Source: Macrolepiota albuminosa
Lineage: Eukaryota; Basidiomycota; Agaricomycetes; Agaricales; Agaricaceae
Direction: 5' to 3'
Length of the DNA: 64,000 bases
Assembly (NCBI GenBank): GCA_027475525.1
Contig: JAMWFC010000049.1
Coordinates: 2,278,947-2,342,946, forward strand
Part shown: positions 21,449 through 31,414 of the stretch, one piece after another
Layout of the letters: each line of letters starts with the position of its first letter
How positions within the stretch are numbered: position 1 is the first letter of the stretch
Program-made: the position numbers and the translations under genes
The notes under the pieces: generated by a model
Told to the model about the DNA's origin: nothing
Seen by the model: only the letters and a program-made list of their open reading frames with translations
The model's database searches: none

Positions 21449-23819
21449 AGGAGCGACGGGTGAAGAGTATGCCCCCGTCACTTGGTGCAAATCGATTTGT
21501 ATGTCTGTCCATAGAAGAGCCCAATACAACCCCTGAGGACACTTTGGCACCTACGATTGTAAGCCCACCCCTCGACATATCTAAAAGCCCCCCAGCCTCG
21601 CCGACTCCTCCTGCCGGGCCCCCTCGACCCCACATCCCTGCCTGGCAACGTTGCCTTCCGAGGCACTACATGGTAGCCTCAACACCCTCGACCAACTCGC
21701 TCTGGCTAAAGGTGGAGGTTGAAACAACTGACATACAGCAGACCCGGAGCATGACTGCTCTTCTAGATTCTGGAGCCACCGGGCTCTTTGTGGATGCTGA
21801 CTACGTGGCCCAACACCAACTCATGACTCGCCCTCTCCCTTCCCCAATTCTGATCTACAATATTGATGGTACCCCCAATGAAGCAGGCTCCATCCGTGCC
21901 GTTGTAGACCTGGTTCTGCGCTATCGGGCCCACACCGAGCGTGCCACCTTTGCAGTCACCAGCTTGGGAAAGCAGGATATGATCCTGGGATACACGTGGC
22001 TCCGGGAGCACAACCTGGAGATAGACTGGACTACCGGAGAGGTGAGCATGAGTCGGTGCCCCCAACGCTGCGCCACCTGTGCGAAGGAGGCAAGGATAGA
22101 GCGGCGCACTGCTGTGCGGGAACGTGCAGCCATCCAGGCCTGCTGGGCAGGACACATCTCCTTCGCCGACCTCGACCTGTTGGATCCTCCGCCCCTGGCG
22201 TTCCCTCATAGAGAGGCCCTCTATGAGGACGACAGGCACAGCGGTGGAGAGGCCACCATGGAAGACGGTCGCGAAGGAGAATTCCTGCCAGTCCCGGACC
22301 TGGAATTACCAGACGAGGCCATTGAGGTAGGGGACCGCATCTATGCCACAGCGTTGCGTCCGCCGCCATTGGCAGAGGAGATCCAGGCCAGCCAGACCAC
22401 TTCCCAACGGTTGGCCCAGGCCTTCGCCACCAATACCTCGCCTCGCCCATTCTGGGATACTGTCCCAGGCCACCTGCACGACTTTGAGGATGTTTTCTCC
22501 AAGGCCTCGTTTGATTCTCTCCCAGAGCGCAAGCAGTGGGATCATGCCATCGAGCTCCTACCAGACTCGAAGCCGGCCAACTGCAAGGTGTACCCACTGG
22601 CGCCCAAGGAGCAGGATGAACTAGATGCCTTCCTCTGGGAGAATCTCGAAACTGGAAGAATTTGACCCTCAAAGTCGCTGATGGCCTCCCCGGTGTTTTT
22701 CATCAAGAAGAAGGATGGCACCCTCCGGTTGGTCCAAGATTATCGTGTGCTTAATGCGATGACCATCAAGAACCGCTACCCGCTCCCTCTCATCTCAGAA
22801 CTCATTAACAACCTCCAGAGTGCACGTTACTTCACCAAGTTGGACGTCCGCTGGGGCTACAACAATGTGCTTCGGACCAACCGGGGCCTGTTTGACCTGC
22901 CACCTTTCAAACCATGATGAATGACATATTCCGGGACCTCATAGCAGATGGGGTGGTGTGTGTGTACCTGGACAATATCCTCATCTACACCAAGACGCTA
23001 GAGGAGCACCGCCGGATCACCCGCATAGTCCTAGACCGCCTCCGCCAGTATCAGCTCTACCTCAAACCGGAGAAATGTGAGTTTGAGAAAACTCAGATTG
23101 AGTACCTCGGGCTCATCATCTCTCACGGCATGGCGGAGATGGACCCGGTGAAGGTGGCCGGCGTTACGCAGTGGCCAGAGCCCCGGAACAAGAAGGAAGT
23201 ACAGGCCTTCCTGGGGTTCACCAACTTCTACCGGCGGTTCATCCAGGACTTTTCCCACCATGCACGGCCCCTCTTTGACCTCACCTGGAAGGAGGCAGCC
23301 TGGACTTGGGGTGATGCAGAGCAACAGGCCTTCAATGCCCTGAAGCGGGCCATCACCTCCAAGCCGGTGCTCCTCTTCCCAGATGATGATCAGCCTTTCC
23401 GAGTTGAGGCAGACAGCTCCGACTTTGCTACTGGCGCCGTCCTGTCCCAGCAATCCCTGGGGGATGGCAAGTGGCATCCGGTGGCCTTCTACTCTAAGAG
23501 CCTCAATGCCGTGGAGCGGAACTATGAGATCCACAACAAGGAGATGCTGGCAATCATCCGGTCACTAGAGGAGTGGCGCCACTTTCTGGAGGGGGCCCGG
23601 CACAAGTTTGAAGTCTGGACAGACCACAAGAACTTGGAGTACTTCCAGACAGCAAAGAAGCTCAACCGCCGCCAGGCCCGGTGGTCCCTCTACCTTGCCA
23701 ACTTTGACTTCTCACTGCATCACAAGCCGGGGAGGTCAATGGGGAAGCCCGATGCCCTATCCAGGTGTGCCGACCATGGCTCCGGGGCCAGAGACAATGA
23801 CAACATCACTCTCCTATGA
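21443..23819 (+). pseudogene. GyC protease, reverse transcriptase and RNase H
   Basis: In the -1 frame relative to gag. The retropepsin has ALLDSGATGLFVD and a C-terminal DMILGYTWL. RT begins after HDFEDVFSK, with a TGA at 22663 in GRIxPSKSL (Arg expected). Two small deletions remove RT core sequence, one between GYNNV and RTNRG and one between GLFD and PATFQ (about 22865-22905). The second shifts the frame to that of 22914-23819. The active site reads VYLDNILIY, so the second Asp is lost (GAC to AAC). RNase H carries RVEADSSDFATGAVL and NYEIHNKEMLAII. It ends at TGA 23817, again before an expected Arg (LLxPELFAIR). Confidence 0.9.
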
Positions 23820-25393
23820 CCGGAGCTGTTCGCCATCCGGGCACTGGAGGGGATATCCGCCCAGGGAGACGAGGTCAACATTCTCTGGGATATCCATTGA
23901 AGGAACCGGGAGGGGATGCAGGAGAACTCCGTGGCCAAGGCCGCCTTGGCCGCCTTGGCTCTATGGTCTCATCGCCCCATGGGCACGAGGGCAGTGCATG
24001 CCAATGAGTGGAGTCTCCAAGACGGCCTCCTCACCTACCGTGGCCGCATCTATGTACCCAACAACTGGGAGCTCCGGCAATGCATTGTTGAGCAACACCA
24101 CGACTCCCGCATTGCCGGGCACCCCGGGCGCTGGAACTTGTGTCCCGGAACTACTGGTGGCCCCAGATGTTGAGATACATAGGCTCCTACACCAGCACCT
24201 GTGATCTCTGCCTCCGGACCAAGCCCCAGCGCCGTCTCCCTACTGGTCAGCTGCACTCCTTGCCGATGCCCGCAGAACGATGGAGTGTGGCCTCCATGGA
24301 CTTCATTGTGGAGCTTCCGGACGCACATGGCTACGATGCTATCCTGGTAGTCGTGGACCTCTATGGCAAACATTCCGACCCACATGACCTGCTCCGCCAT
24401 GGGTGCCGGAAGAATGTCTGGAAACTCCACGGTCTTTCCGATGCGTACGTGTCTGACCGGGGCCCACAGTTTGTTGCGGAGTTCACCTGGGAGCTCTACT
24501 GCCTCCTGCATGTGAAGCTCCACACCTCCACTGCCTACCACCTGCAATCCAACGGCCAGACCGAACGTGTTAACCAGGAGCTTGAGCAATACCTGCAGCT
24601 ATTCTGCAATGAGCGTCAGGATGACTGGGATGAGCTCCTGCCGGAGGCGGAATTCCAGTACAACAACCATGTCCATGCCTCAACGCAGGTATCACCCTTC
24701 TTCCTTGACATGGGGTGGCATCCCCGGATGGGTTTTGAGCCACGCACACGGTGGTCGGAGAATGAATCAGTCAACGAGTTTGTGGATCACATGCAGAAGG
24801 CACAGGAGGAGATGAAGGCTGCGCTAACTAAGGCAAAGGACGACATGGCACAATACTACAACCGGGGCCGGACACCAGCTCCCAAGTACAAGCCCGGAGA
24901 CCACGTATTCCTGGATGCCTCCAACATCTCCACCACACGACCCTCAAAGAAGCTGTCTCATCGTCAACTGGGGCCATACCCCATTGAGCGTCAGGTGGGG
25001 CCCCTAGCCTACCGACTCTGGCTGCCTGCGGGCATGTGCCAACTCCACCCAGTCTTCAACGTGGTCAAGCTTTCTCCAGCCCTGGAAGACCCCATCCCCG
25101 GACAACAAGCACCGCCGCCGCCACCGCCAGTCCTAGCAGACAGCGGGGTGGAGTACAAAGTGGAGAAGATCTTGGACAGCCACCTAATCTGTGGGAAGCT
25201 ACAGTACAAGGTGAAGTGGAAGGGCTATGGTATCGAAGACATCTCCTGGGAGCCATCTGAAGACGTCCACGCCCCGGCTCTCACCCGGGACTTCCACTGC
25301 CGGCACCCTGATGCCCCGCAAACCATACGGGGAGTTTACCCCCTTTCTCTAGCGGATCAGGCCATCCGCAAGTTCTTCTACCCAGCACGTTGA
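23820..25393 (+). pseudogene. GyC integrase with chromodomain
   Basis: The N-terminal part (about 23900-24140) is in one frame, with the linker HANEWSLQDGLLTYRGRIYV and the His pair of the zinc site ([10 protein letters not shown]). A frameshift near 24135 moves to the frame of 24140-25393, with [12 protein letters not shown] completing HHCC. The catalytic triad is present: Asp in ASMDFIVEL, Asp in YVSDRGPQF, Glu in [13 protein letters not shown]-like module ([17 protein letters not shown]) precedes the chromodomain near residues 340-395 ([28 protein letters not shown]). Chromodomains of this class bind methylated histone H3 and direct integration to heterochromatin, which fits this nested cluster. 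It ends at TGA 25391. Confidence 0.92.
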
Positions 25394-25407
25394 GACGCCG
25401 TGCCCTA

Positions 25408-25420
25408 GAAGGGGGGGTGA
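25408..25420 (+). other. GyC polypurine tract
   Basis: AGAAGGGGGGGTGA directly precedes the 3' LTR (TGTCAGG). It is the expected RNase H-resistant primer for plus-strand DNA. The same layout (a G-run then TGA before TGTCA) is found in GyD1 and GyD3. Confidence 0.8.
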
Positions 25421-25741
25421 TGTCAGGAGACTCCTCGCTCTTGTCTGGTCACAATTTCCTTTTCTGGAGTTTCCAGAGAACTCCGGAGCATTTCCCGCAC
25501 CCCGGGGTTCTCCCGGCCTCCTGGAGCTAGCCGTTGGATACTGTACAGTTGTTCCCATGCCCTTCCGCCCCCGTACTGATGTGCCGCACTGGCAGAGGAA
25601 TCCTTAGACTTGTTCTCTTTGGATTTCCCTCTGCCAGGTGATTAGTTATTGATTGTACTGTCGTTACTGGCTCTAATATACTTTGGATTTCCCTCTGCCA
25701 GTTGTGTGATAGTGCCGCAACCTCCGGAGGTCGCCCTTACA
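25421..25741 (+). repeat. GyC 3' LTR
   Basis: 321 bp, the same length as the 5' LTR. The differences seen are all A/G or C/T, for example CCGG/CCAG, CTCTGG/CTCCGG and GTGCTG/GTGCCG. It is followed by the target duplication GTTTG. Confidence 0.95.
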
Positions 25742-26710
25742 GTTTGGGTCAATCTTGCAGGGCCTCAAGCAGTTGTATCTTGTGGAGGCTACAAATATAT
25801 CATGAATATTGTCGATGATTTTATGAGTGAACACTAGTAAATTCTACTTCACAATAAAGCAGAGGCATTTGCTCACCTAAAAGCATGGCAAATAGCCAGA
25901 GAGATTGAGACACAGACTAAACTAGGGATTTATAGAACAGGACATGATGGCAAGCTTGATGGTTGAGACATGCAAGCATGGCTATTGTCTCAGGGGACAA
26001 AACAGCAGCATGGAGTGGCATATACTTCTGCGCACATTGGAAGAGTCAAATGGATGCACCGGATGCTCATGGGGAAGGCACATGCAATAAGACCAGCTTT
26101 GGGATGTCCTCCTAATCTATGGGGGGATGAGTTCTACATGATGGTGTTGCATTTTCACAAACAAACACTTACCAAGTCTATGAAGAACATGACTCCTCAT
26201 GAGGCATGGACAGGTAGGCAGCCAAAGTATTCCTATATGTGGGAAATTGGATATAAAGCATTTGTTCTTATCTTAGCTGAACAACCCTAAAATTTATGCC
26301 TGATCAATCAAGTGTATATTGATAGGGTATGAAAATGGGTCCAAAGCATACAGGTGCTACAAAAACATGACTGGAAAGATATACAAAACATTTCATGTTA
26401 GATTTTGTGAAAGCCACAAAGAAGCTACTTGTGCACTTGACTCATCTCTGATGCCTCATATACTCAACCAGCCATCCATACACTCTCAGAGTGAGCCCAT
26501 TGACCTCAACAGCAATTACTCTTCTGCTTCAGGAGGAGCTTCCCAATCCATTGCCCAGCCCCAACTTGAACATGCTGATCCTTGAATTGTACCTCTTGCC
26601 CCTCAACTTTGTCATTCTAACTGCATACCAGTACCAACTGCCAGAGCAAACCCAGAGAACATGCCCATTTTGTAGACCCAAAAGGCCATACAGGACTCCA
26701 TAGAGGCAAG
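25742..26710 (+). pseudogene. Co1 integrase core, continuation after GyC
   Basis: Resumes exactly where 19774 stopped (KLKIVxVWVNLAGPQ). Integrase landmarks: Asp in VNLAGP (Co2 has WIDLAGP, so the Asp is now Asn), the IMNIVDDFM strand, GHDGKL, the YTSAHIGRVKWMHRML helix in which the catalytic Glu is Lys (Co2 has HVERMHRTL), and TPHEAWTGRQPKYSYMWEIG. The relic runs to about IQDSIEASG, corresponding to the Co2 linker before RT. It is then replaced at about 26711 by GyD3 DNA, so RT and RNase H are missing. Confidence 0.85.
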
Positions 26711-27065
26711 TGGAGGTGAGGTTGTACTGTCATCCGAGCGATGGGAGGCATGGGACGACTTGGAACTGCCTCAGGAGTGGGCTTGGGAGCAGGCATCAGA
26801 AGACTGCTTGGGCCTGCCTTGGGGACAGACTCCAGGAGTCAACTGGGACCTACCTCCAGGGCAGGGGTATTGCATTGTTCTAAAAAAGGAAGTCAGTCAT
26901 GCCAAGCAAATGCACACAAGTATACTTATGCTGCTGGGTGAGCGCTGCTATATGCTTGCAATCAAGGTGGTGCCGGTACCTGGCATCCTGGGCCTCCCAC
27001 ACAACAAGGGGGGCTACTTTGTTAGTAGGCAGGGGCATCAGGAAATGTGTTGGCATATGTGACAT
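26711..27065 (-). pseudogene. GyD3: 5' exons of the GyD opposite-strand gene
   Basis: Reading leftward from ATG 27065, the peptide (PTHFLMPLPTNKVAPLVVWE, then AQDARYRHHLD) aligns with the start of the opposite-strand gene of GyD1 (35327 onward: PTHSPTPSDTNEVAPLMAWG). The first intron is at the same place: the donor reads ATAAGT (GTGAGT in GyD1), the ACTGAC branch and an AG acceptor are kept, and it is 50 nt versus 51 nt. Exon 2 resumes (ALEVGPS, PPIARMTVQP). The A-rich leader before the ATG is also conserved. The copy is truncated at about 26711. Changes are mostly C/T transitions. It lies 125 bp from the 3' LTR, as in GyD1. Confidence 0.85.
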
Positions 27066-27190
27066 AGTTGGATTTGATGGAAATTTTTTTTTTGCAATGT
27101 GTCAGGAGACTCTGGCTCTTATGCTTGGACCCCCAGGCTGAGCCACTGGTAACACATGCCTTGGAGGGTCTTGGCACTGAGGAGGGGTGA

Positions 27191-28643
27191 TGTCATGACC
27201 CCTCCCATCTGGTACCACCCTGGGACTTTCCTGCTGTTGGGCTTGTTAGTTCACGTAAATTCTGGGGACTATTTGATTTAACTACTTTGTGCCTTAGTAT
27301 TTTTTAAGCTTTTTCATAAAAGGTGTTTATTGCTGGTTTAAAGTGCTTCTATACAATGTATCTGAAGTCTTAAAAACTTCCAATGTTGACCTAAGATATC
27401 CACTTCCTGGGAATCCTGAGTCAGACCAAAGGTTGCTTGCCTTCCTTCCCTTCTCTCTTCTCTTTTTATATTTGTTCTCTGGTGCACAGACCATCTTGTC
27501 AGGTGACTTGCACAGGTGTTATTCCTTGATGGTGCATGACATGTGACATATGACCCTTTTGTCCCTTTTCTTCTATTGCTGGCTGCTTGACCTGCGTTTA
27601 TAGGCCTTAGTCTCCTGCTGCTGCTTTCCAGAGAGGTTCACCTATCTCCATACTGCTCTAGCCAATTTGTATTTAGTTCTAGACAGTTTTGGCTTCTGGT
27701 ATCTCTCTTTGTGTGCTGTTGCAATTGCCAATTGCCAATTAAATGCTATGTTCTGTGTCTGATTATGTATATTGAGAGCACTTGTTATCTTTATATAAGC
27801 ACCATTTTCTCATATTGCTGCATGTCACTGCTCCTGCTGCCCCATTCTCTTTATTCTGTCTTGTCCCCTTTATGCTCTTGTCTTCTGTATGCCATATCAT
27901 TTTTTCTGTATGCTGTATCACCGCCAACTCTACAACACAACCCCCACCATCACAACTGCCAACACTGCTATCACATGCATCTGACCCCACTATCACACTG
28001 CACTCCCTGACAGCCCTGCATTAGGGATCCTGGGACCATCTGCTGGCATGACAATCAATCATTGGATCGCATCAATCACCCCAGCTATTACACATCATGC
28101 ATCAGAGCCATCTCTCCATGCCAATTGATCACGTGCTCTGCATATGTGATCTCCAGTATACAATTCCCTCTCTTTTTGCTGCCACCTATTAACTCCTGGA
28201 ACTGCCCCAGACATCCCAGAACTCTTCAGGAATCTGAAGTAGTCCCCACCGGTACTTAAAGAGTAGATACCCACTTGTTGTACTTTAGTCTTGATATTAC
28301 ATTGATTATTTGCATGCCCTTTTGATTGACCAGTACACACTGACTGACATGCTTTGACTGGTATGCTCAACTCATTTGCATGCTCTTAAGATTGGTATAC
28401 ACTTCACGACTTAAGTTTTACTGACCTGGTCTCATCTTAGAACCCCCGGTTCTTGACTTGACCCTAACCCCTCTTCCTTTTGTCTTCACCCAATCCCTAG
28501 ACTAAGTCCTTTACCCCAGGAATCCCTAGTTTTGAACCCCAGAGCACAGTCTGGAGTTCCAGACACCTGAATACATGTAGATCAAGTCTGCCTCATAAGG
28601 GCATTGCTTTCCCAGAAAGCTCCCAACTCAGCAGAACCTGACA
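27191..28643 (+). repeat. GyD-type 3' LTR with an inserted GyB-type LTR
   Basis: Begins TGTCATGACCCCTCCC after a GGAGGGGTGA purine tract and ends AACCTGACA, matching the GyD1 LTR in reverse (TGTCACGACCCC .. AACCTGACA). The right part from about 28020 aligns with GyD1, including the putative transcript start AGTCTTGATATTA (28287-28299). About 660 bp of extra DNA lie between about 27235 and 27930. They contain GyB-LTR marks (CTTCCTGGGAATCCTGAG, CTTTTTATATTTG, TCTGGTGCACAGACCA) in minus orientation, so a GyB-type LTR probably inserted here. Two nested relics. Confidence 0.8.
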
Positions 28644-28689
28644 GCTGCGCTATTCTCAAACAGTATTTATGCCAAGAGAGAGCACATCA

Positions 28690-29215
28690 GGGAACAGATG
28701 GTAAAATAGTCTTACCTTCAGGCACTAACATCCTGCTTTATCCAGAACACAAGACTTTCCAAGAATGTATTTGACAAATGGCATCAGCGCAATCCAGAGA
28801 ACTTAGCTTTGGAGAACCTTAACAGTATGGCAACAACTGAAGCTGAATCAGCCCTGCAGCAGGCACTCATCCACAAGGTACTACAGCTCAACACTGTTAA
28901 TGAGCGTCCAGCATTGTCATGTGAGGAAAGGATTGAGACACTAGAAAGGGAGCTAAAATGACTAAAGAACCAGGTCTTTGATGGAGTAGAGATAAAGAAG
29001 AGTAAGCAACTGCTAAAGGATTATAGCCATCTGGCACACCAACAGATTCTGCTCCTGCAAAACTCTTGACATCAAGCACTAAGGACCCCACCCCCAAAAC
29101 AACTAAGTGGACAGCCATTACCAAACCTCCTCTGCATCCTTACTCAGGTCTTGCTGGAAACTACACCCCTCCCATCAATTGCAATTTCAGGCACCAGACA
29201 AGCTGATGGGAGGAT
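28690..29215 (+). pseudogene. Gag/linker scrap of a gypsy element
   Basis: Interrupted frames with TEAESALQQALIHKVLQLN, then a heptad-like CEERIETLERELK, then LHPYSGLAGNYTPPINCNF. The last motif resembles the HPFxGVxxxxYxPPxxRNF linker that precedes the protease in fungal gypsy elements of the GyB type (family knowledge; inferred). It ends at the truncated GyB1 RT. No longer frame is visible. Confidence 0.45.
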
Positions 29216-29230
29216 ATTGACCTACTGTGC

Positions 29231-30352
29231 CTATTTATAATTTGGAAAAGTAGTCTCAGGTCCTTTTATTTGAACATCATCAATATAAGGCCAAGTGATA
29301 TGAGGTATCTCATCCTGCAAGATATAAGTAACATCATCATGGAAGATGGGAACTGAATTAGTCCATCCCATTGGCAATGTCACCAATCTCAGAGCTCCAT
29401 AAGGTGTCTGAAAGGTGGTATAGTCTCTAGACTTAGGGTCCAAAGTCCTTTCATCATATCCAACATAGAGATCACACATCCCACCACATGCTCTTCCAGC
29501 AAAGTGGTTGGCCAGTTCTTCTGTAGCAGGAGGTACTCCAGAATGAGCTATAGTGACCTTGTTTAGAGGTTCTAAACTGTGCACAAGCCTTAGACTTTTC
29601 CCATCCTTCTTCAGAACAGCAAACCATTGTGATCTATATGAGGAGTTTGACCTCTCATAAACCCCTGCTTCCAACTTCCTCTTAATCTCCTTGCACAGGT
29701 CATTGTACTTCCCAGGAGGTATGGGTCTGTTTTTCAACACCCAAGGCTGGTGAGGTACTACTGGCATAACAACAGGTGGGAAGTATTCCTCTTTGAACTT
29801 CCCCTTCTGACTGTCATTCCATGCAAAGGCCTCATTCTGCTGCATCATCAACTGGTGCAGTAACTTCCTCTCTTCTGGCCATAGAAACTTCCCCTCATGT
29901 GCTTGGTCAATAATCTGCTTGCACTCCTCTGTGTACCTCCCAGTAGGTATGAATTCAGGTGGATGTGGACTCAAAGGTGGCATATCCTTTAAAGGATCAC
30001 CAGTGATATTCCTCTCTATCCTGAACTCCTCTGGTGTAGTACCCAACACAGGTCTAACTTTCTTGGCAACAGGCTTATATTTCCCAAACACTTGTACAGT
30101 TTCCTCCTGGCTTTTCTCCCCCCCACTCTTTAACTCTTCAGGTAGGTAGCCTAGCTCTCCATTCAGGTAAGCTCCCAGCAACTGCCCTGTCCTTTCTCCT
30201 TCTCTTCCAGTAGCATGGTAAGCAGCCAAGTACACATCTCTGAGTTCTTGCTGCTCAAAACTCTTCTCCTTGACACAGTACCCCTTGATCCAAAAACCTT
30301 CCTCCTCACTCCCCTCTATCATTACTGCAGCCTCTCCTTGATCTGGAATCAA
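29231..30352 (-). pseudogene. GyB1 reverse transcriptase, N-terminal half
   Basis: Begins with a linker (LIPDQGEAAVMIEGSEEEGF), continues with FLWPEERKLLHQLMMQQNEA, then RT fingers (YRSQWFAVLKKDGKSLRLVH), the palm (GRACGGMCDLYVGYDERTLD; FQTPYGALRLVTLPMGWTNS) and the active site YIDDV at the end. FAGRACGGMCDLYVGYDER has the catalytic Asp of motif A. A slip near GGGAAAAGC (about 30370) separates it from the upstream frame. The element is cut right after the YIDD loop. Confidence 0.88.
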
Positions 30353-30505
30353 CTCCTCAAGGCTGAAGCTTTTCCCAACTCCTCTTTGTTGCCACTAGAG
30401 AGTGCCTTGCCTCTTTTATAAGTTGGTAGTGCAGTCCTCTTCCCAGTATTAGGATCTCTGATAGTGATAATTGCACTACCATCCTTCAAATTCTGCACAT
30501 TACTC

Positions 30506-31027
30506 TCAGTGGCTGTACTGTATATGCAGGTTTCTCAAATATATGCACTTGCAAGTATATTGTGAAACCCTCAGCAACAAGGGCACATTTTTGGCCATCC
30601 CCAAAGACTCATTGACCTGTTGATTGGCACTCTCCATGCGCAACCTTATATCAGGATCCCAAGTCAATCTCAAACTTAGTGCCTTGTCCAAAGCCATGCA
30701 CACAATCTGAGACCTGCTGTCCAATATAACCTCTACCTTAGCTTGGTCATTCACACTAGGGTACAGAGACCTCAACACTTGTAAGTCTCTGGCAACATAG
30801 ACCACTTCTGGCCTATTTCCTGGTGGAAGCTGTTCCAAGAAGGTAGCCACACAGTCCTCATGAACCACTGATCCCTTTGGAATCCCTTCTTCTTCACTCT
30901 GAGAGATATGGTACCCTGGTTGAGGCAAGTCATCTATATTGACCTGGCTCATTACAGAGGTGCTTCTATCCTCCTGTGCAAAGACCTTGGCAGCTGTCAC
31001 TTGGTAGCACCTTCTCTCCTTCTCCAA
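30506..31027 (-). pseudogene. GyB1 aspartic protease
   Basis: Contains PGNRPEVVYVARDLQVLRSL, then VEVILDSRSQIVCM. The protease triad DSG appears as DSR, a G>A type change (GGG/GGA to AGG/AGA), so it should be inactive. RLRMESANQQVNESLGMAKN corresponds to the flap region, and VPLLL to the end of the domain. Upstream it continues from the linker by a frame change near 31060. It ends at a stop at 30506. Confidence 0.75.
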
Positions 31028-31059
31028 GTCTTCTCCAGAGCCTCCTGCAAGGCTGGCAC

Positions 31060-31414
31060 CTTCAACAATTCCCTTGTAGAAATTGTCACCTCATTGTCCA
31101 ATATTTTGCTGACAATCTCATCCTCCCTTCTCTGCCAAACTCTGGGCTGGTACAGCTCTTTCTTGTCATTTTGAAATTTTACTATTTTACAATCTCATCC
31201 TCCCTTCTCTGCCAAACTCTGGGCTGGTACAGCTCTTTCTTGTCATTTTGAAATTTTACAATTTTCTCTCCATTGACAGCAGGCACCTGCTCAAAGGGCA
31301 GGTTCCCTTTGCCTACTTCTATAACTCCCCTTTGCCTTTTCAGATCACTCTCAGGTGGTAGTGGTGTCCTCAATTCAGGCTGGACCCTTCCATCTGCCAC
31401 CATCCTTGAGTTCT
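31060..31414 (-). pseudogene. GyB1 linker between gag and protease, with tandem duplication
   Basis: The frame 31403-31182 reads RVQPELRTPLPPESDL, then PFEQVPAVNGEKIVKFQN. The block KFQNDKKELYQPRVWQRRED occurs twice in tandem at the DNA level, then SKILDNEVTISTRELLKVPA follows. The VTISTRELL motif is a recognisable pre-protease linker of this gypsy branch. The duplication shifts the frame. Confidence 0.7.
31113..31266 (-). repeat. Perfect 70-bp tandem duplication, 77-bp period
   Basis: Seventy bases starting CAATCTCATCCTCCC (31113) and ending GAAATTTTAC are repeated without a mismatch from 31190. The spacer is TATTTTA. The period of 77 is not a multiple of 3, so the duplication breaks the GyB1 frame. 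Confidence 0.95.

Larger units (their letters stand above)
19775..25741 (+). mobile_element. Complete Ty3/gypsy chromovirus GyC, 5967 bp
   Basis: Bounded by two 321-bp LTRs and a perfect GTTTG target duplication (19770-19774 and 25742-25746), inserted into Co1. Order: LTR, primer site, Gag with CCHC knuckle, protease, RT, RNase H, integrase, chromodomain, polypurine tract, LTR. The LTRs differ at 8 of 321 positions by my count, all transitions, so the insertion is comparatively young. It is nevertheless dead: in-frame TGAs, two small deletions in RT, an active site YLDN, and a frameshift before integrase. Confidence 0.97.
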
